From Lachnospiraceae bacterium (GTDB lineage Bacteria; Bacillota; Clostridia; Lachnospirales; Lachnospiraceae): a stretch of 64,000 bases of DNA. Shown piece after piece: positions 31,985 through 41,868 of this stretch (its first letter is position 1; the number at the start of each line of letters is the position of its first letter). The position numbers were made by a program, and so were the translations under genes. The DNA lies in NCBI GenBank assembly GCA_910576125.1, contig CAJTHM010000027.1:1-64000 (forward strand), written 5' to 3'. Below the pieces are notes generated by a model that had not been told where the DNA came from, ran no database searches, and saw only the letters and a list, made by a program, of their open reading frames with translations.

Positions 31985-32917
31985 CTACACCGTCATGTCC
32001 ACCTTCGCGCCTTTGATGTCCTCCGCCGCCAGGTTCACTTCGTTCAGGACTTTCTGAATCTGCTGCTTGACCTCATCCATGGTCTGCTGCAGATCCGTCA
32101 TCTCCTCCACGGGCATGTCTTTTATCAGCTCTTCCAGCTCTTCCTCTCTCTCGTCCCGCTTCTCCTGGATCTCCTCCTGCTCTTCCTTCTTCTCCTCGAT
32201 GGCCTCGGCCTGCTCTTCCCGCTTCTCCTGCTCCTCGTCCAGATGCTCCTTGGCCTCCTCCATCACCAGGCCGATGGCGGTATCCCGTGAGGCGTCCATG
32301 ACCTCCTCCGCGTCCTTCCGGGCGTCCACCATGGCATGGGACTTGACGCGCTCTTTCCGGATAGCCGCATTTACCTCGCTGTTCTCCAGAATCTTGCCGT
32401 TGTTGGCCGCAATCTGTTTCTTGTAAAACGTCGCCTCGTCGTCCAGCGCCAGCGCGCGCTTCTGATATTCCGTGAGTTCCTCCTCTTCCAGGCTCACCGT
32501 GGGGGATTTCCGCATTTGCATGATGCGCTCCAGCTCCTGCTGCTCCTCGCTGTCAGGGCTTATGCCGAAAGCGTCCCGAAGCTCTTCCATCCTCTGGTTG
32601 ACGTCCTTCAGGTTCTCAAGGGCCTCCTGGTTATCCTCCTGAAGCACCTTGGACTCCTCCTCGCGCACCTTGATTTCATCGTCAATCTGCTTGTCCATGC
32701 CCCAGGCATCGCTCACGATCTTCAGGGCCCGCTGCTGGGCTTCGGACTTCTTTTGCTGTATCCTCTCCCGCAGAGGGAACTCCTTCAGGAAATCTCCCGC
32801 GTATATGGTCTTGCTCTTTTTGTCGCAGGACTCCGTGGCTTCCTTGTTCGCCCACTCCGCCTGCGCGTTGTTCCTTGTGTCTCCGCTGAAAACGGTTATA
32901 TTATTCTGTACGTTCAT
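31985..32917 (-). CDS. Coiled-coil protein of unknown function
   Basis: A 310-aa, very acidic and charged protein that is almost entirely coiled coil after residue 45, with long E/K/Q heptads (for example EEQAEAIEEKKEEQEEIQEK). The first 20 residues (NVQNNITVFSGDTRNN) form a distinct conserved-looking tag that recurs in the fragment next to it. There is no signal peptide or membrane segment. A GAGGGGGA site precedes the ATG. The gene is not obviously in an operon. I cannot assign a role. Confidence 0.75.
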   Translation of the reverse strand: MNVQNNITVFSGDTRNNAQAEWANKEATESCDKKSKTIYAGDFLKEFPLRERIQQKKSEAQQRALKIVSDAWGMDKQIDDEIKVREEESKVLQEDNQEALENLKDVNQRMEELRDAFGISPDSEEQQELERIMQMRKSPTVSLEEEELTEYQKRALALDDEATFYKKQIAANNGKILENSEVNAAIRKERVKSHAMVDARKDAEEVMDASRDTAIGLVMEEAKEHLDEEQEKREEQAEAIEEKKEEQEEIQEKRDEREEELEELIKDMPVEEMTDLQQTMDEVKQQIQKVLNEVNLAAEDIKGAKVDMTV

Positions 32918-33124
32918 GGCTCCCCCTCGCTTATTTTCTCCAACTGACAGCAGAACATACGAAATGCCGGGCTGCCAGCGACAACGGTTTCGTTACTTCC
33001 TATATAGGTATGTATCGGCTGATTGGCGTCGATTCTTAAGCGTCTCTCATATTTCAAAACATTATCTTGAAAAATACACGGATTAGCATCCGCCCCTCAC
33101 AGCGCCCCGGCAGAAATGCGAAAA

Positions 33125-33153
33125 CTGCCGGACAGCCCAAAGCCATCCGGCAG
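33125..33153 (-). terminator. Terminator after the ABC exporter operon
   Basis: On the minus strand CTGCCGGA (33153-33146), a 13-base loop and TCCGGCAG (33132-33125) followed by TTTT. It lies 37 bases past the exporter stop. Confidence 0.7.
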
Positions 33154-33189
33154 AAAACCGATATGGCGCATTCGCGCACAACAGGACGT

Positions 33190-34965
33190 TTAAACCGCAA
33201 ACTGTGAATAATACAAATCCGCATAGAAGCCTTTCTTCGCCAGCAGAGTTTCATGGTTCCCCTGCTCGATGATGTTGCCGTCCTTCATCACCAGGATGAT
33301 GTCCGCCTCCTGGATGGTGGAGAGCCTGTGGGCCACGATGAAGCTGGTCCTGCCCTCCATCATCCTGGCGAAAGCGTTCTGGATCCGCATCTCCGTGCGG
33401 GTGTCGATGGAAGAAGTGGCCTCGTCCAGAATCAGCATGGGCGGCAGGCAGAGCATCACCCTGGCGATGCACAGCAGCTGCTTCTGTCCCTGGGACAGGC
33501 TGCCGCCGTCCTCTGTGATGACGGTATCGTACCCCTGTGGCAGGCGCTTGATGAAGCTGTGGGCATGGGCCGCCTTGGCCGCCTGAACCACCTCGTCCTC
33601 CGTGGCTTCGGGCTTGCCCATGCGGATGTTGTCCCGGATGGTGCCGCTGCGCAGCCAGGTCTCCTGGAGCACCATGCCGTAGCTGGTCCGCAGGCTTCCC
33701 CGGGTGATGTCCCGGATATCCGTGCCGTCCACCGTAATCCGCCCGCTGTCCACGTCATAGAAGCGCATCAGCAGATTGATCACCGTGGTCTTGCCGCAGC
33801 CGGTGGGGCCTACGATGGCCACCCTCTGGCCGGGTTTTACCGTCAGGTTAAAGTCCTGAATCAGTTTTTTGTCGGGCACATAGCTGAAATGTACGTTCTC
33901 CAGCGCCACGTTGCCTGTGGCGTTCGTCAGCACCTTGGCGTCCGCTGCGTCCGGCACCTGGGGCTCCTCCTCTATCAGCTCAAAAATCCTGGCGGCACAG
34001 GCCAGAGCGTTCTGCAGTTCCGTCACCACGCCGGATATCTCATTGAAGGGCTTGGTGTACTGGTTGGCATAGCTCAGGAAACAGGACAGCCGTCCCACGC
34101 TGATGCCGCCCCGGATGGCCACGAAAGCGCCGAAGATGCCCACCCCCGCGTACACCAGGCTGTTGACAAAGCGGGTGGCCGGATTGGTGATGGAGGAAAA
34201 GAAAATCGCTTTCAGGGAGCAGTCCTGGAGCCTGCCGTTGATCTCTCCGAACTGGGCCTTCACTGCTTCCTCCCGGGAGAAAGTCTTCACGATTTTCTGG
34301 TTCCCGATGGTCTCCTCGATCAGGGACGTCTGCTCACCGCGGATTTCCGACTGGAGCTTGAACATGGAGTAAGTCCGGGTTGCGATGAACCGCGCCACCA
34401 GGAAAGACACCGGCGTGATGCACACTACCACCAGCGCGATGGGCACATTGGTTATCAGCATGAAAATCAGGGTGCCGATGATGGTCAGCACACCGGTGAA
34501 GAGCTGGGTAAAGCCCATGAGCAGACCGTCCGCAAAGGTGTCCACGTCCGCCACCACACGGCTGACGATATCGCCGTAAGCATGAGCGTCCAGGTATTTC
34601 AGCGGCAGCTTCTCCAGACGCTCAAAGGCGTCCTCTCGGATGTCCTTTACCACATGATAGGTGATATGGTTGTTGCAGGTGTTCATCACCCACTGGGCCA
34701 CCGCTGTGATAATCATGGCGATGGCAATCTTTTTCATGACGGAGAAGACGCCCGCGAAGTCCACCGCGCCTTTCCCCAGGAGCAGATCCACCGCGTCCCC
34801 TGTGAGGATGGGGATATAGAGGGTCAGCACCACCGTCACTGCCGCCAGCGCCAGCGACAGGCCTACCATCAGCCAGTATCTGCGGATGTAGTTCAGCACC
34901 TGGCGCATGGCGGCCATCTGGCCGCTCTTCTTTGCCGTCTTTTTCTGTTCCTTATCTGCTGCCAT
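33190..34965 (-). CDS. ABC exporter half-transporter, subunit with canonical ATPase
   Basis: A 591-aa fusion of six membrane helices (about 30-330) and an ATPase domain: Walker A GPTGCGKTT (about 387), signature LSQGQKQ (about 485), Walker B MLILDEATSSIDT with the catalytic Glu present, and an H-loop His in IVAHRLST. It pairs with the half-transporter encoded before it, with which it overlaps by 14 bases, to make a heterodimeric multidrug or lipid exporter of the LmrCD/BmrCD type. Substrate unknown. Confidence 0.94.
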   Translation of the reverse strand: MAADKEQKKTAKKSGQMAAMRQVLNYIRRYWLMVGLSLALAAVTVVLTLYIPILTGDAVDLLLGKGAVDFAGVFSVMKKIAIAMIITAVAQWVMNTCNNHITYHVVKDIREDAFERLEKLPLKYLDAHAYGDIVSRVVADVDTFADGLLMGFTQLFTGVLTIIGTLIFMLITNVPIALVVVCITPVSFLVARFIATRTYSMFKLQSEIRGEQTSLIEETIGNQKIVKTFSREEAVKAQFGEINGRLQDCSLKAIFFSSITNPATRFVNSLVYAGVGIFGAFVAIRGGISVGRLSCFLSYANQYTKPFNEISGVVTELQNALACAARIFELIEEEPQVPDAADAKVLTNATGNVALENVHFSYVPDKKLIQDFNLTVKPGQRVAIVGPTGCGKTTVINLLMRFYDVDSGRITVDGTDIRDITRGSLRTSYGMVLQETWLRSGTIRDNIRMGKPEATEDEVVQAAKAAHAHSFIKRLPQGYDTVITEDGGSLSQGQKQLLCIARVMLCLPPMLILDEATSSIDTRTEMRIQNAFARMMEGRTSFIVAHRLSTIQEADIILVMKDGNIIEQGNHETLLAKKGFYADLYYSQFAV

Positions 34966-36772
34966 GCTGCTGGCCTCCTTTCTCTGTTTTGGCTGCTTTC
35001 AAACGTTCTTCGGGATATTGGGAGAAATAGATTTCTCTGTACACATCGCAGTTGTCAAGGAGCTGGTCATGGGTTCCGATGCCCGCCATCTCACCGTCGT
35101 CCAGCACGATGATTTTGTCCGCATGTCGGATGGAGGAGGCCCGCTGGGAGACGATGAATGTGGTGGTGCCGCCCTCCACTTTCTTAAGCGCTGTCCGCAG
35201 CCTGGCATCCGTGGCGTAGTCCAATGCGGAAGCGCTGTCGTCCAGAATCAATATCTGGGGCTTGCGCACCAATGCCCTGGCGATGGTCAGCCGCTGTCTC
35301 TGGCCGCCGGACAGGTTCTTGCCGTTCTGGGCGATTTCCGCGTCCAGGCCGTCCCGTTTGCCCTCTACCACTTCCCTGGCCTGGGCCGTGTCGATGGCCT
35401 GCCACATCTCGTCTTCCGTGGCATCCGGCTTGCCCCACTGGAGATTACTGCGGATGGTTCCCTTGAACAGCACGGCCTTCTGGGGTACCATGCCCACTAT
35501 CTGGCGCAGCTCGCTCTCCGGCATCTGGCGGATGTCCCTGCCCTCCAGCCGGATGCACCCCCCTGTGGCGGGATAGAAGCCGGGAATCAGGTTGATCAGG
35601 GAAGACTTGCCGGAACCCGTGCCGCCGATGACGCCGATGGTGTCGCCTTTGTTTACCGTAAAGTCGATGTCATGCAGCGTCTCGGCCCCCGCTCCGGCGT
35701 ATGTCAGGGATACATGGTCGAACTGCAGGAAAGGCGTCTCGCCGGTACCGCTTCCAGGCTGTACCGTCTGTGCCTTCCCGTCGGAAACCTGTCGCCCTGC
35801 GGTCATCCAGTCCTCATTCTGAATCTCAAATACGCCCGCCACCCGGTCTGCGCAGGCCAGCGCCTTTGTGACCGTGATGATCAGGTTTGCCAGCTTCACC
35901 AGCTCCACCAGAATCTGGGACATGTAGTTGATGATGGCCACTACCTCGCCCTGAGTCAGGTTCCCCACGTTCACCTGAAGAGCGCCGATATAAATCAGAA
36001 CGATAATCGCGCCGTTCACCACCACATAGGTCACCGGATTCATCACGGCGCTGATTTTTCCTACGAAGACCTGGCTGTCCGCAAGGGCTTTTGTGTGCCC
36101 CCTGAAACGCTCCTCTTCCTTTTCCTCCTGATGGAAGGCCCGGATGACGCGGACGCCTGTAAGGTTCTCCCTTGTGACGCCAAGCACCCTGTCCAGGTTG
36201 GCCTGTACCTTTTTATACAAAGGCATGGTCCATATCATGATGCCGAACACCACGATGGCCAGAAGCGGAATGGCCACCACGAACACCAGCGCGCTCTTCA
36301 CATCGATGGTGAACGCCATGATCATGGCCCCGAACACAATGATGGGAGACCTCAGGAACAGGCGCAGCACCAGGTTCACGCCGGACTGGATCTGGTTCAC
36401 ATCGCTGGTCATGCGGGTGATCATGGTGGACGTGCCCGCTTTGTCCACATTGGTGAAATCCAGACCCTGGATATGGTCGAACAGGGCCTGGCGGAGCTTG
36501 GCGGAGAAGCCCACCGCCGCCTTGGCGGCGAAGAACTGGGCCGTGATGGAGGACACCAGCCCCACCACCGCCAGGGCCAGGAGACATAAGCCCATCCGCC
36601 AGATATGGGCCGTGTCCGGCCCTCCGGCACCGCCCACATTGATGCCCCTGTCGATGATGCCGGCCATCACCAGCGGCACCAGCAGCTCGAAGAAAGCTTC
36701 CAGCAGCTTAAAGAGCGGCGCAAGGACAGACTCTTTTTTGTAGTCGCTCAAGAATTTCATCAGCTTTTTCAT
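34952..36772 (-). CDS. ABC exporter half-transporter, subunit with degenerate ATPase site
   Basis: A 606-aa membrane domain plus ATPase. Walker A is GGTGSGKSS (about 385), and the signature is LSGGQRQRL (about 490). The Walker B segment ILILDDSASALD has Asp where the catalytic Glu should be, and the switch region reads VSQRASSI with Gln instead of the H-loop His. Such a degenerate partner is the rule in heterodimeric exporters, where only one site hydrolyses ATP. It is the first gene of the pair. No dedicated regulator is seen next to it. Confidence 0.94.
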   Translation of the reverse strand: MKKLMKFLSDYKKESVLAPLFKLLEAFFELLVPLVMAGIIDRGINVGGAGGPDTAHIWRMGLCLLALAVVGLVSSITAQFFAAKAAVGFSAKLRQALFDHIQGLDFTNVDKAGTSTMITRMTSDVNQIQSGVNLVLRLFLRSPIIVFGAMIMAFTIDVKSALVFVVAIPLLAIVVFGIMIWTMPLYKKVQANLDRVLGVTRENLTGVRVIRAFHQEEKEEERFRGHTKALADSQVFVGKISAVMNPVTYVVVNGAIIVLIYIGALQVNVGNLTQGEVVAIINYMSQILVELVKLANLIITVTKALACADRVAGVFEIQNEDWMTAGRQVSDGKAQTVQPGSGTGETPFLQFDHVSLTYAGAGAETLHDIDFTVNKGDTIGVIGGTGSGKSSLINLIPGFYPATGGCIRLEGRDIRQMPESELRQIVGMVPQKAVLFKGTIRSNLQWGKPDATEDEMWQAIDTAQAREVVEGKRDGLDAEIAQNGKNLSGGQRQRLTIARALVRKPQILILDDSASALDYATDARLRTALKKVEGGTTTFIVSQRASSIRHADKIIVLDDGEMAGIGTHDQLLDNCDVYREIYFSQYPEERLKAAKTEKGGQQHGSR

Positions 36773-36942
36773 ACTTCATTACCATGCCTTTCCGTTACTT
36801 CCTTGTATTTATCCGGCTTTCATGCCTGTCTGATTCTATTTCGCGTTCTGCTCTTTCCTTTGTACCCGCATCGCGCTTCCCCGGTAACCAAAACGCTCTG
36901 CCGGAATATAATATAAAGAAAAGAATCCTGCCGGAGACCGTT

Positions 36943-37329
36943 ATGGCGATTACATCCCAGGATATCCTGAACCTTTCACACTCCCTGAAAGATATCTGCG
37001 AGGTGAACTGCAATACACCGGAATGCCTTTCCCAGACTTTGAAAATCCTGATGCAGTATAATCTCATTCAGGCAAATCTGCAATTCGGCAGACAGTTCGG
37101 ACAAATCTGCGAACCGCCGACCTGTCCGTCCGTACCGGCCGCACTGAAACCCTCACGCCCGGCTACGCTTACGCCCTCCGCTTCTGTTCCGATGACATGT
37201 AAGTCCCCGGCTACGGCCGCACCTGACATTTCAGTCCCGCCCAGGGACGATTCCGCTCCGGCGGCCAATGGTCCGTCTTCCGCGCAGCCCTTCCGGCTGG
37301 ACGTCGGCGACCCGTTCACGGCTGACTAG
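36943..37329 (+). CDS. Small protein with Pro/Ala-rich tail, unknown function
   Basis: A 128-aa protein. The first 55 residues (AITSQDILNLSHSLKDIC, then TLKILMQYNLIQANLQFG) are helical with several Cys. The rest is a low-complexity Pro/Ser/Ala stretch. The ATG at 36943 has a modest GGAG site and a TATAAT at 36907 upstream. It is divergent from the ABC exporter. The codon pattern of the helical part is convincing, but the family is not recognised. Confidence 0.55.
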   Translation: MAITSQDILNLSHSLKDICEVNCNTPECLSQTLKILMQYNLIQANLQFGRQFGQICEPPTCPSVPAALKPSRPATLTPSASVPMTCKSPATAAPDISVPPRDDSAPAANGPSSAQPFRLDVGDPFTAD

Positions 37330-37358
37330 GGAAACGAATTCCTTTGAGAAATGACACC

Positions 37359-37808
37359 TTATTTCAGCACCGGCTTCCAGCCATTCTCCACCTCAAGGAA
37401 CAGCTCCGCGAATTCCTCTTTATCAAAAATGCGCAGCATGCGGTCCATATGCCATATGACGGGCAATTCCAGAATAGTGTCGATATCCGTCCAGAAGACT
37501 TGCCCCTCATCAGAAGATTTCAGCTCCCCGGAGAATCTGTCTGTCTTGAACAGAAAGACTACATACCTTCTCCCGTCTTCTTCCACCCAGTCCTTGACGC
37601 CGCAAAGCCGCGGGCTTTCTATTGTCAGATTCGTTTCCTCGTAAATCTCGCGGATTACGGAATCCACAAGGGGCTCATGCATCTCTACATGCCCGCCGGG
37701 AAAGACAATGCCCTTGCCGTCCTCAAATATCTTCTCTTCCACCAGCACTTTCCTGCCCTCACAGACCATGCACATATTCGTAAGAATCACATTTTCTGAC
37801 CGTTCCAT
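37359..37808 (-). CDS. NUDIX hydrolase
   Basis: A 149-aa NUDIX pyrophosphatase with the box GGHVEMHEPLVDSVIREIYE plus ET (about 38-59), matching GX5EX7REUXEE; the usual final G is replaced. Likely cleans up an oxidised nucleotide (8-oxo-dGTP class) or another nucleoside diphosphate derivative. It begins 44 bases past the Sfp-type gene on the same strand, so probably in the hisS-aspS transcript. Confidence 0.9.
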   Translation of the reverse strand: MERSENVILTNMCMVCEGRKVLVEEKIFEDGKGIVFPGGHVEMHEPLVDSVIREIYEETNLTIESPRLCGVKDWVEEDGRRYVVFLFKTDRFSGELKSSDEGQVFWTDIDTILELPVIWHMDRMLRIFDKEEFAELFLEVENGWKPVLK

Positions 37809-37852
37809 TTTTCTCCTATGTCCCCTCTGCCCGCCTTTTGCGGCAGGTCATG

Positions 37853-38566
37853 TCAATCCATTTTTGAATATCGGCAGAAAGCAATGCTGTATCCGGCAAT
37901 GCCGTCAATCTCCTCAAACTCCACTCCTCTGCCGTTTACAACCATCCGTTTTTCCATCATCAGATTCATGTCCAGCACATGCGCGACGCCCTCTCCTGTC
38001 AGCTTGCCATAGGCTTCTTTCCTCGCCCATATCCGAAAAAACAAGGCTTCCTCCTCTCCGCAAGCCTCCAATGCCCCCTTTTCCTGCTCGGAGAAAAAGC
38101 GGCCAGCCAGCCGTCTCCTGTCGCAGGCACAGTGCTGCTGGATATCTGCGCCTATTTCCTCCTCAGACAGCCCGCACAGGACATATTTGCCGGAATGCGA
38201 CAGATTGAAATAAAACGGAAGTTCCGCGAAATACGGTTTCCCATTCTTATTATATCTGTATTTAACGGGAATACAGGGCGTCTCCCCCAGAGTCTCCAGC
38301 AATTCGCGCACGGAATAACATCTTATTCCATTCGGCAAACCATCTCTCCTCTCTTTGAGGAAGTTCAAGTCCGCGCCTGTCCCGCAGAGCGCTTCCCCCA
38401 CTGCCAGCTGCAGCAGAAGCCCCGCTCCCAGGCATGCCGCCCTGGATTTAGCATTTCTCATCCGCTCAGCCTTCTTCCGCCTCGCCTCGTCCACTCTGGA
38501 AAAGGCCCTCTGCAAGAGGGCCTCATCAAATTCTTCTATAGATAAGAGATACTTCGCAGAATACAT
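37853..38566 (-). CDS. 4'-phosphopantetheinyl transferase (Sfp type)
   Basis: Transfers phosphopantetheine from CoA to carrier proteins. The 237-aa protein has the Sfp signatures IGADIQQHC (about 134-142, metal-binding Asp), FFSEQEKGAL, and RIWARKEAYGKLTGEG (about 176-191, W..KEA..K). Length fits the broad-specificity Sfp class, not AcpS. Its ribosome site (GGAGTAGGG) lies over the aspS stop, which is 2 bases before its start, so the two are translationally coupled. No carrier-protein synthase cluster is visible nearby. Confidence 0.92.
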   Translation of the reverse strand: MYSAKYLLSIEEFDEALLQRAFSRVDEARRKKAERMRNAKSRAACLGAGLLLQLAVGEALCGTGADLNFLKERRDGLPNGIRCYSVRELLETLGETPCIPVKYRYNKNGKPYFAELPFYFNLSHSGKYVLCGLSEEEIGADIQQHCACDRRRLAGRFFSEQEKGALEACGEEEALFFRIWARKEAYGKLTGEGVAHVLDMNLMMEKRMVVNGRGVEFEEIDGIAGYSIAFCRYSKMD

Positions 38567-38568
38567 CC

Positions 38569-40350
38569 CTACTCCGTCACCTGCAGATGCAGCTCCTCCA
38601 GCTGCTTAGGATCCACAGTACCCGGCGCTTCTGACATCAGACAGGACGCATCCTTAATCTTAGGGAACGCTATGACATCGCGAATATTGTCCGTCTGAGC
38701 AAGCTGCATGACGAAACGCTCCAGTCCAATGGCCAGCCCGGCGTGAGGCGGAACCCCATATTTAAAGGCGTCCAGCAGGAAGCCGAACTGCTCGTGGGCT
38801 TTCTCTTTCGTAAAGCCAAGAGCTTCGAACATCCTCTCCTGCACATCGCTCTGGAAAATCCTGACGCTGCCGCCGCCCAGCTCCATTCCATTGACTACAA
38901 TGTCGTAAGCTTTCGCTCTTACTCTGCCGGGCTCAGTCTCCAGGAATTCCAGATCCTCCTCCATGGGCATGGTGAAAGGATGGTGCATGGCCATATACCG
39001 TCCCTCTTCCTCGCTCCACTCAAACTCAGGAAACTCTGTCACCCACAGGAAATTGTACCGGTTCTCATCAAGCATCCCCAGCTGCTTTGCCAACTCCACG
39101 CGAAGCGCGCCCAGCACGGACCATACCAGTTTCAATTTATCCGCCGCGAAGAGAAGCAGGTCTCCCGGCTCACCGGCCATGGCCGCCACCAGTTTCTTCA
39201 GCTCCTCCTCCGTCATGAACTTCGCGAAAGAGGATTTATAGCTGCCGTCCGGCTGCACGGACAGATATGCCAGTCCCTTCACGCCGTATCCTTTGGCAAA
39301 CTCCACCAGAGCGTCAATCTTCTTTCTGGGCATCTCGGCCTGTCCCTTGACATTGATGCCCCGGACGCTGCCGCCGGCCTCCAGCGCGCCAGTGAACACG
39401 CCGAATCCACAGCCCTTTACCGCCTCCGACACATCCACCAGCTCCATGCCGAATCGGGTATCCGGCTTGTCGGAGCCGAAGCGGTTCATAGCCTCGTCCC
39501 AGGTCATCCTCTTGATGGGAAGCGGCACCTCCAGGCCCACAGCCTCCCTGCAGACATTCGCCACCATCCGCTCCGTGACGTCGATCACGTCTTCTGTATC
39601 CACAAAGGACATCTCCAGGTCGATCTGGGTAAACTCCGGCTGCCTGTCCGCCCTCAGATCCTCGTCTCTGAAACACTTTGCAATCTGGAAGTACCTGTCG
39701 TATCCCGAGCACATCAGCAGCTGCTTGAAAATCTGCGGCGACTGAGGAAGCGCATAGAAACAGCCCTGATGAATCCTGCTGGGCACCAGGTAATCCCTTG
39801 CCCCTTCCGGCGTGGATTTGTTCAAAACAGGCGTCTCTACCTCCAGAAAGCCCTCTTCCGATAAAAAGGCATGAACTGCCGCCGTTATCCTGCTGCGCAG
39901 CATGAGATTCTTCTGCAGATCGGGCCTGCGCAGGTCAAGGTAGCGGTATTTCAGGCGCAGCTCCTCCTTGGTCTTGGAATCCGCCTCAATGGGAAATGGC
40001 GGCGTCTCCGCCTCGGACAGAATCCTTAATCCATCCGCCCTCACTTCAATCTCTCCTGTAGACAGGTTTGCGTTCACCGCGCCTGCGCGCTTCTCCACTT
40101 TGCCCGTCACTGCCACTACGAACTCGCTGCGCAGTTTCTCCGCTTTGGCGAAATTCTCCCGGCCACAGTCGGCCTCCTCGAAAATGACCTGCAGGATGCC
40201 TGCCCGGTCACGCAAATCCACGAAAATGATGCCGCCCTTGTTGCGCTGCTTCTGCACCCAGCCCATGACGGTGACTTTCTCCCCCGCATTTGCCGCGGAA
40301 ATTTCCCCGCAGCGATGTGTCCTCTTCAATCCTTTCATTGACTCTGCCAT
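38569..40350 (-). CDS. aspS: Aspartate-tRNA ligase
   Basis: A 593-aa class II synthetase of the bacterial type. It has an N-terminal OB anticodon domain (VTVMGWVQKQRNKGGIIFVDLRDR), motif 1 and 2 blocks (FLEVETPVLNKSTPEGARD, CFRDEDLRADRQPEFTQIDLEM), the bacterial GAD insertion (about 290-420), and motif 3 GLAIGLERFVMQL near the end. All are intact. It follows hisS by 119 bases; hisS-aspS pairing is widespread in Firmicutes. Confidence 0.97.
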   Translation of the reverse strand: MAESMKGLKRTHRCGEISAANAGEKVTVMGWVQKQRNKGGIIFVDLRDRAGILQVIFEEADCGRENFAKAEKLRSEFVVAVTGKVEKRAGAVNANLSTGEIEVRADGLRILSEAETPPFPIEADSKTKEELRLKYRYLDLRRPDLQKNLMLRSRITAAVHAFLSEEGFLEVETPVLNKSTPEGARDYLVPSRIHQGCFYALPQSPQIFKQLLMCSGYDRYFQIAKCFRDEDLRADRQPEFTQIDLEMSFVDTEDVIDVTERMVANVCREAVGLEVPLPIKRMTWDEAMNRFGSDKPDTRFGMELVDVSEAVKGCGFGVFTGALEAGGSVRGINVKGQAEMPRKKIDALVEFAKGYGVKGLAYLSVQPDGSYKSSFAKFMTEEELKKLVAAMAGEPGDLLLFAADKLKLVWSVLGALRVELAKQLGMLDENRYNFLWVTEFPEFEWSEEEGRYMAMHHPFTMPMEEDLEFLETEPGRVRAKAYDIVVNGMELGGGSVRIFQSDVQERMFEALGFTKEKAHEQFGFLLDAFKYGVPPHAGLAIGLERFVMQLAQTDNIRDVIAFPKIKDASCLMSEAPGTVDPKQLEELHLQVTE

Positions 40351-40469
40351 ATCGTTCCTCGTTTTCTGTCCCTTTTTCTATAGGGCATTCTTTATTATGT
40401 AGTCTTCTGTCTGTTTTTGCCCGTACAGGCTCTCCCTGCCGGCGGGGCCGTTTTCAAATTCCATGGCTC

Positions 40470-41732
40470 TCACTTTTTCAGCGCTTCCTTATAGAATTCC
40501 ACGAATTCCTCATACCCCTGGGCTTCCAGCTGCTCTTTCTGGAACTTCTTGTTTTTGTTCATCCGGACTACCAGCACCTGGGCGCCGCTCTCCCTGGCCG
40601 CCTGCGCCCTGGCCATCACATCGTAAAGCGCCTGCCCCTCTACGCCTTTTTCCACCAGATAAGCCACTCTCGCCGGCCTGTCAGGAATCTGGAATCCGCT
40701 CTCCATCAGGAGCATGATAATCCGTTCAAATCCAATCGAAAATCCACACGCCGGCACATCCTTGCCGGTGAACTTCCCTACCATCTTATCATACCTGCCG
40801 CCACCGCCGCAGCTGCCGCCAAAACCCGGGATGGCAATCTCAAAGATAGTCCCCGTGTAATAAGACATCCCCCTGACCAGCGTAGGATCGAATACCATTT
40901 TGAAATCCGCCGTCTTCGCCGCATTCACGCTGTCGATGATTTCCTGCAGCCCCTCCATGAGGCTAACGTCCAGCACGCCCTCCAGCTTTCCTGCCAGGAA
41001 AGCTATGCCGTTCTCCGCCTGCTCCAGTCCCCGGTACAGCTCCAGATACTTGTCCACCGTCTCTTTTGCATAGCCGTTCTCCAGAAGTTCGGCCTCCACA
41101 CCGTCCATCCCGATTTTATCCATCTTGTCCAGGGTAATGAACACATTGTCGCAGACCTCTTCCGCGAAACCGCCGGCCACAGCCATGGCTTTCAGCAGCT
41201 GCCTGTCATTGATACGGATTTCAAATCCCTGAAAGCCCAGCCGCCCCAGGGTGGTGGTGGTAGCCAATATCAGTTCGATTTCCGCCAGATTGGAGGCCTC
41301 TCCGAAAATATCGATATCGCACTGCGTGAACTGGCGGAACCGTCCCCTCTGGGGCCTCTCAGCCCTCCACACATTGCCCGTCTGCAACGCCTTAAAGGGC
41401 GTCAGCAGCTGCGCCGCGTTATTGGAATAATAGCGCACCAGCGGCACCGTCAGATCATAGCGCAGGCCGCCGTCCACCACTTCCTCCTCCGTGGCGGCCT
41501 CCGCCACGTTCAGCTTCTCGCCCCGCTTCAAAATCTTGAATATCAGCTTCTCATTGTCTCCGCCCTGCTTATTCGTCAAATTCGCGATATTCTCCACACA
41601 GGGAGCCTCTATCGAAGCAAACCCGAACCTGCCGTAAGTATCCTTGATCACGCTGATCACATAATCCCGGATCCGCATCTCTTCCGGCAGAATATCCCTC
41701 ATGCCTGTCACAGGCTTCTTGCTCAGTGCCAT
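40470..41732 (-). CDS. hisS: Histidine-tRNA ligase
   Basis: A 420-aa class II synthetase. Motif 2 is around NVWRAERPQRGRFRQFTQCD (about 111-130), the His-specific block is LVRGMSYYTGTIFEIAIPG (about 265-283), motif 3 is ACGFSIGFERI (about 320), and an anticodon-binding domain closes the protein. I looked for a T-box leader upstream and did not find one in the 136 bases to the next gene. Confidence 0.97.
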   Translation of the reverse strand: MALSKKPVTGMRDILPEEMRIRDYVISVIKDTYGRFGFASIEAPCVENIANLTNKQGGDNEKLIFKILKRGEKLNVAEAATEEEVVDGGLRYDLTVPLVRYYSNNAAQLLTPFKALQTGNVWRAERPQRGRFRQFTQCDIDIFGEASNLAEIELILATTTTLGRLGFQGFEIRINDRQLLKAMAVAGGFAEEVCDNVFITLDKMDKIGMDGVEAELLENGYAKETVDKYLELYRGLEQAENGIAFLAGKLEGVLDVSLMEGLQEIIDSVNAAKTADFKMVFDPTLVRGMSYYTGTIFEIAIPGFGGSCGGGGRYDKMVGKFTGKDVPACGFSIGFERIIMLLMESGFQIPDRPARVAYLVEKGVEGQALYDVMARAQAARESGAQVLVVRMNKNKKFQKEQLEAQGYEEFVEFYKEALKK

Positions 41733-41868
41733 AATTCCTGTCGTGCCGCTTTGGCCCGACTTCCTCCTCTCAGCTTTCCTTTACAGGGATAATCATATAT
41801 TTTTTTTGGATAACTGTCAATCCTTTCTAAGGAAGAAAGCCATAAGAAAATCCCTGCGCTCCCGCACT

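Noticed and set aside
33253..35112. Very long open frame (619 codons) on the plus strand
   Set aside because: It is antisense to two clear ABC exporter genes in GC-rich DNA; composition (His/Gln/Val rich) is that of a mirror frame and no motif is present.
34907..36589. 560-codon plus-strand open frame
   Set aside because: Antisense of the second exporter gene; no ribosome site and no domain.
41733..41868. T-box leader before hisS
   Set aside because: The gap is short, lacks the T-box sequence and specifier-type long stem.
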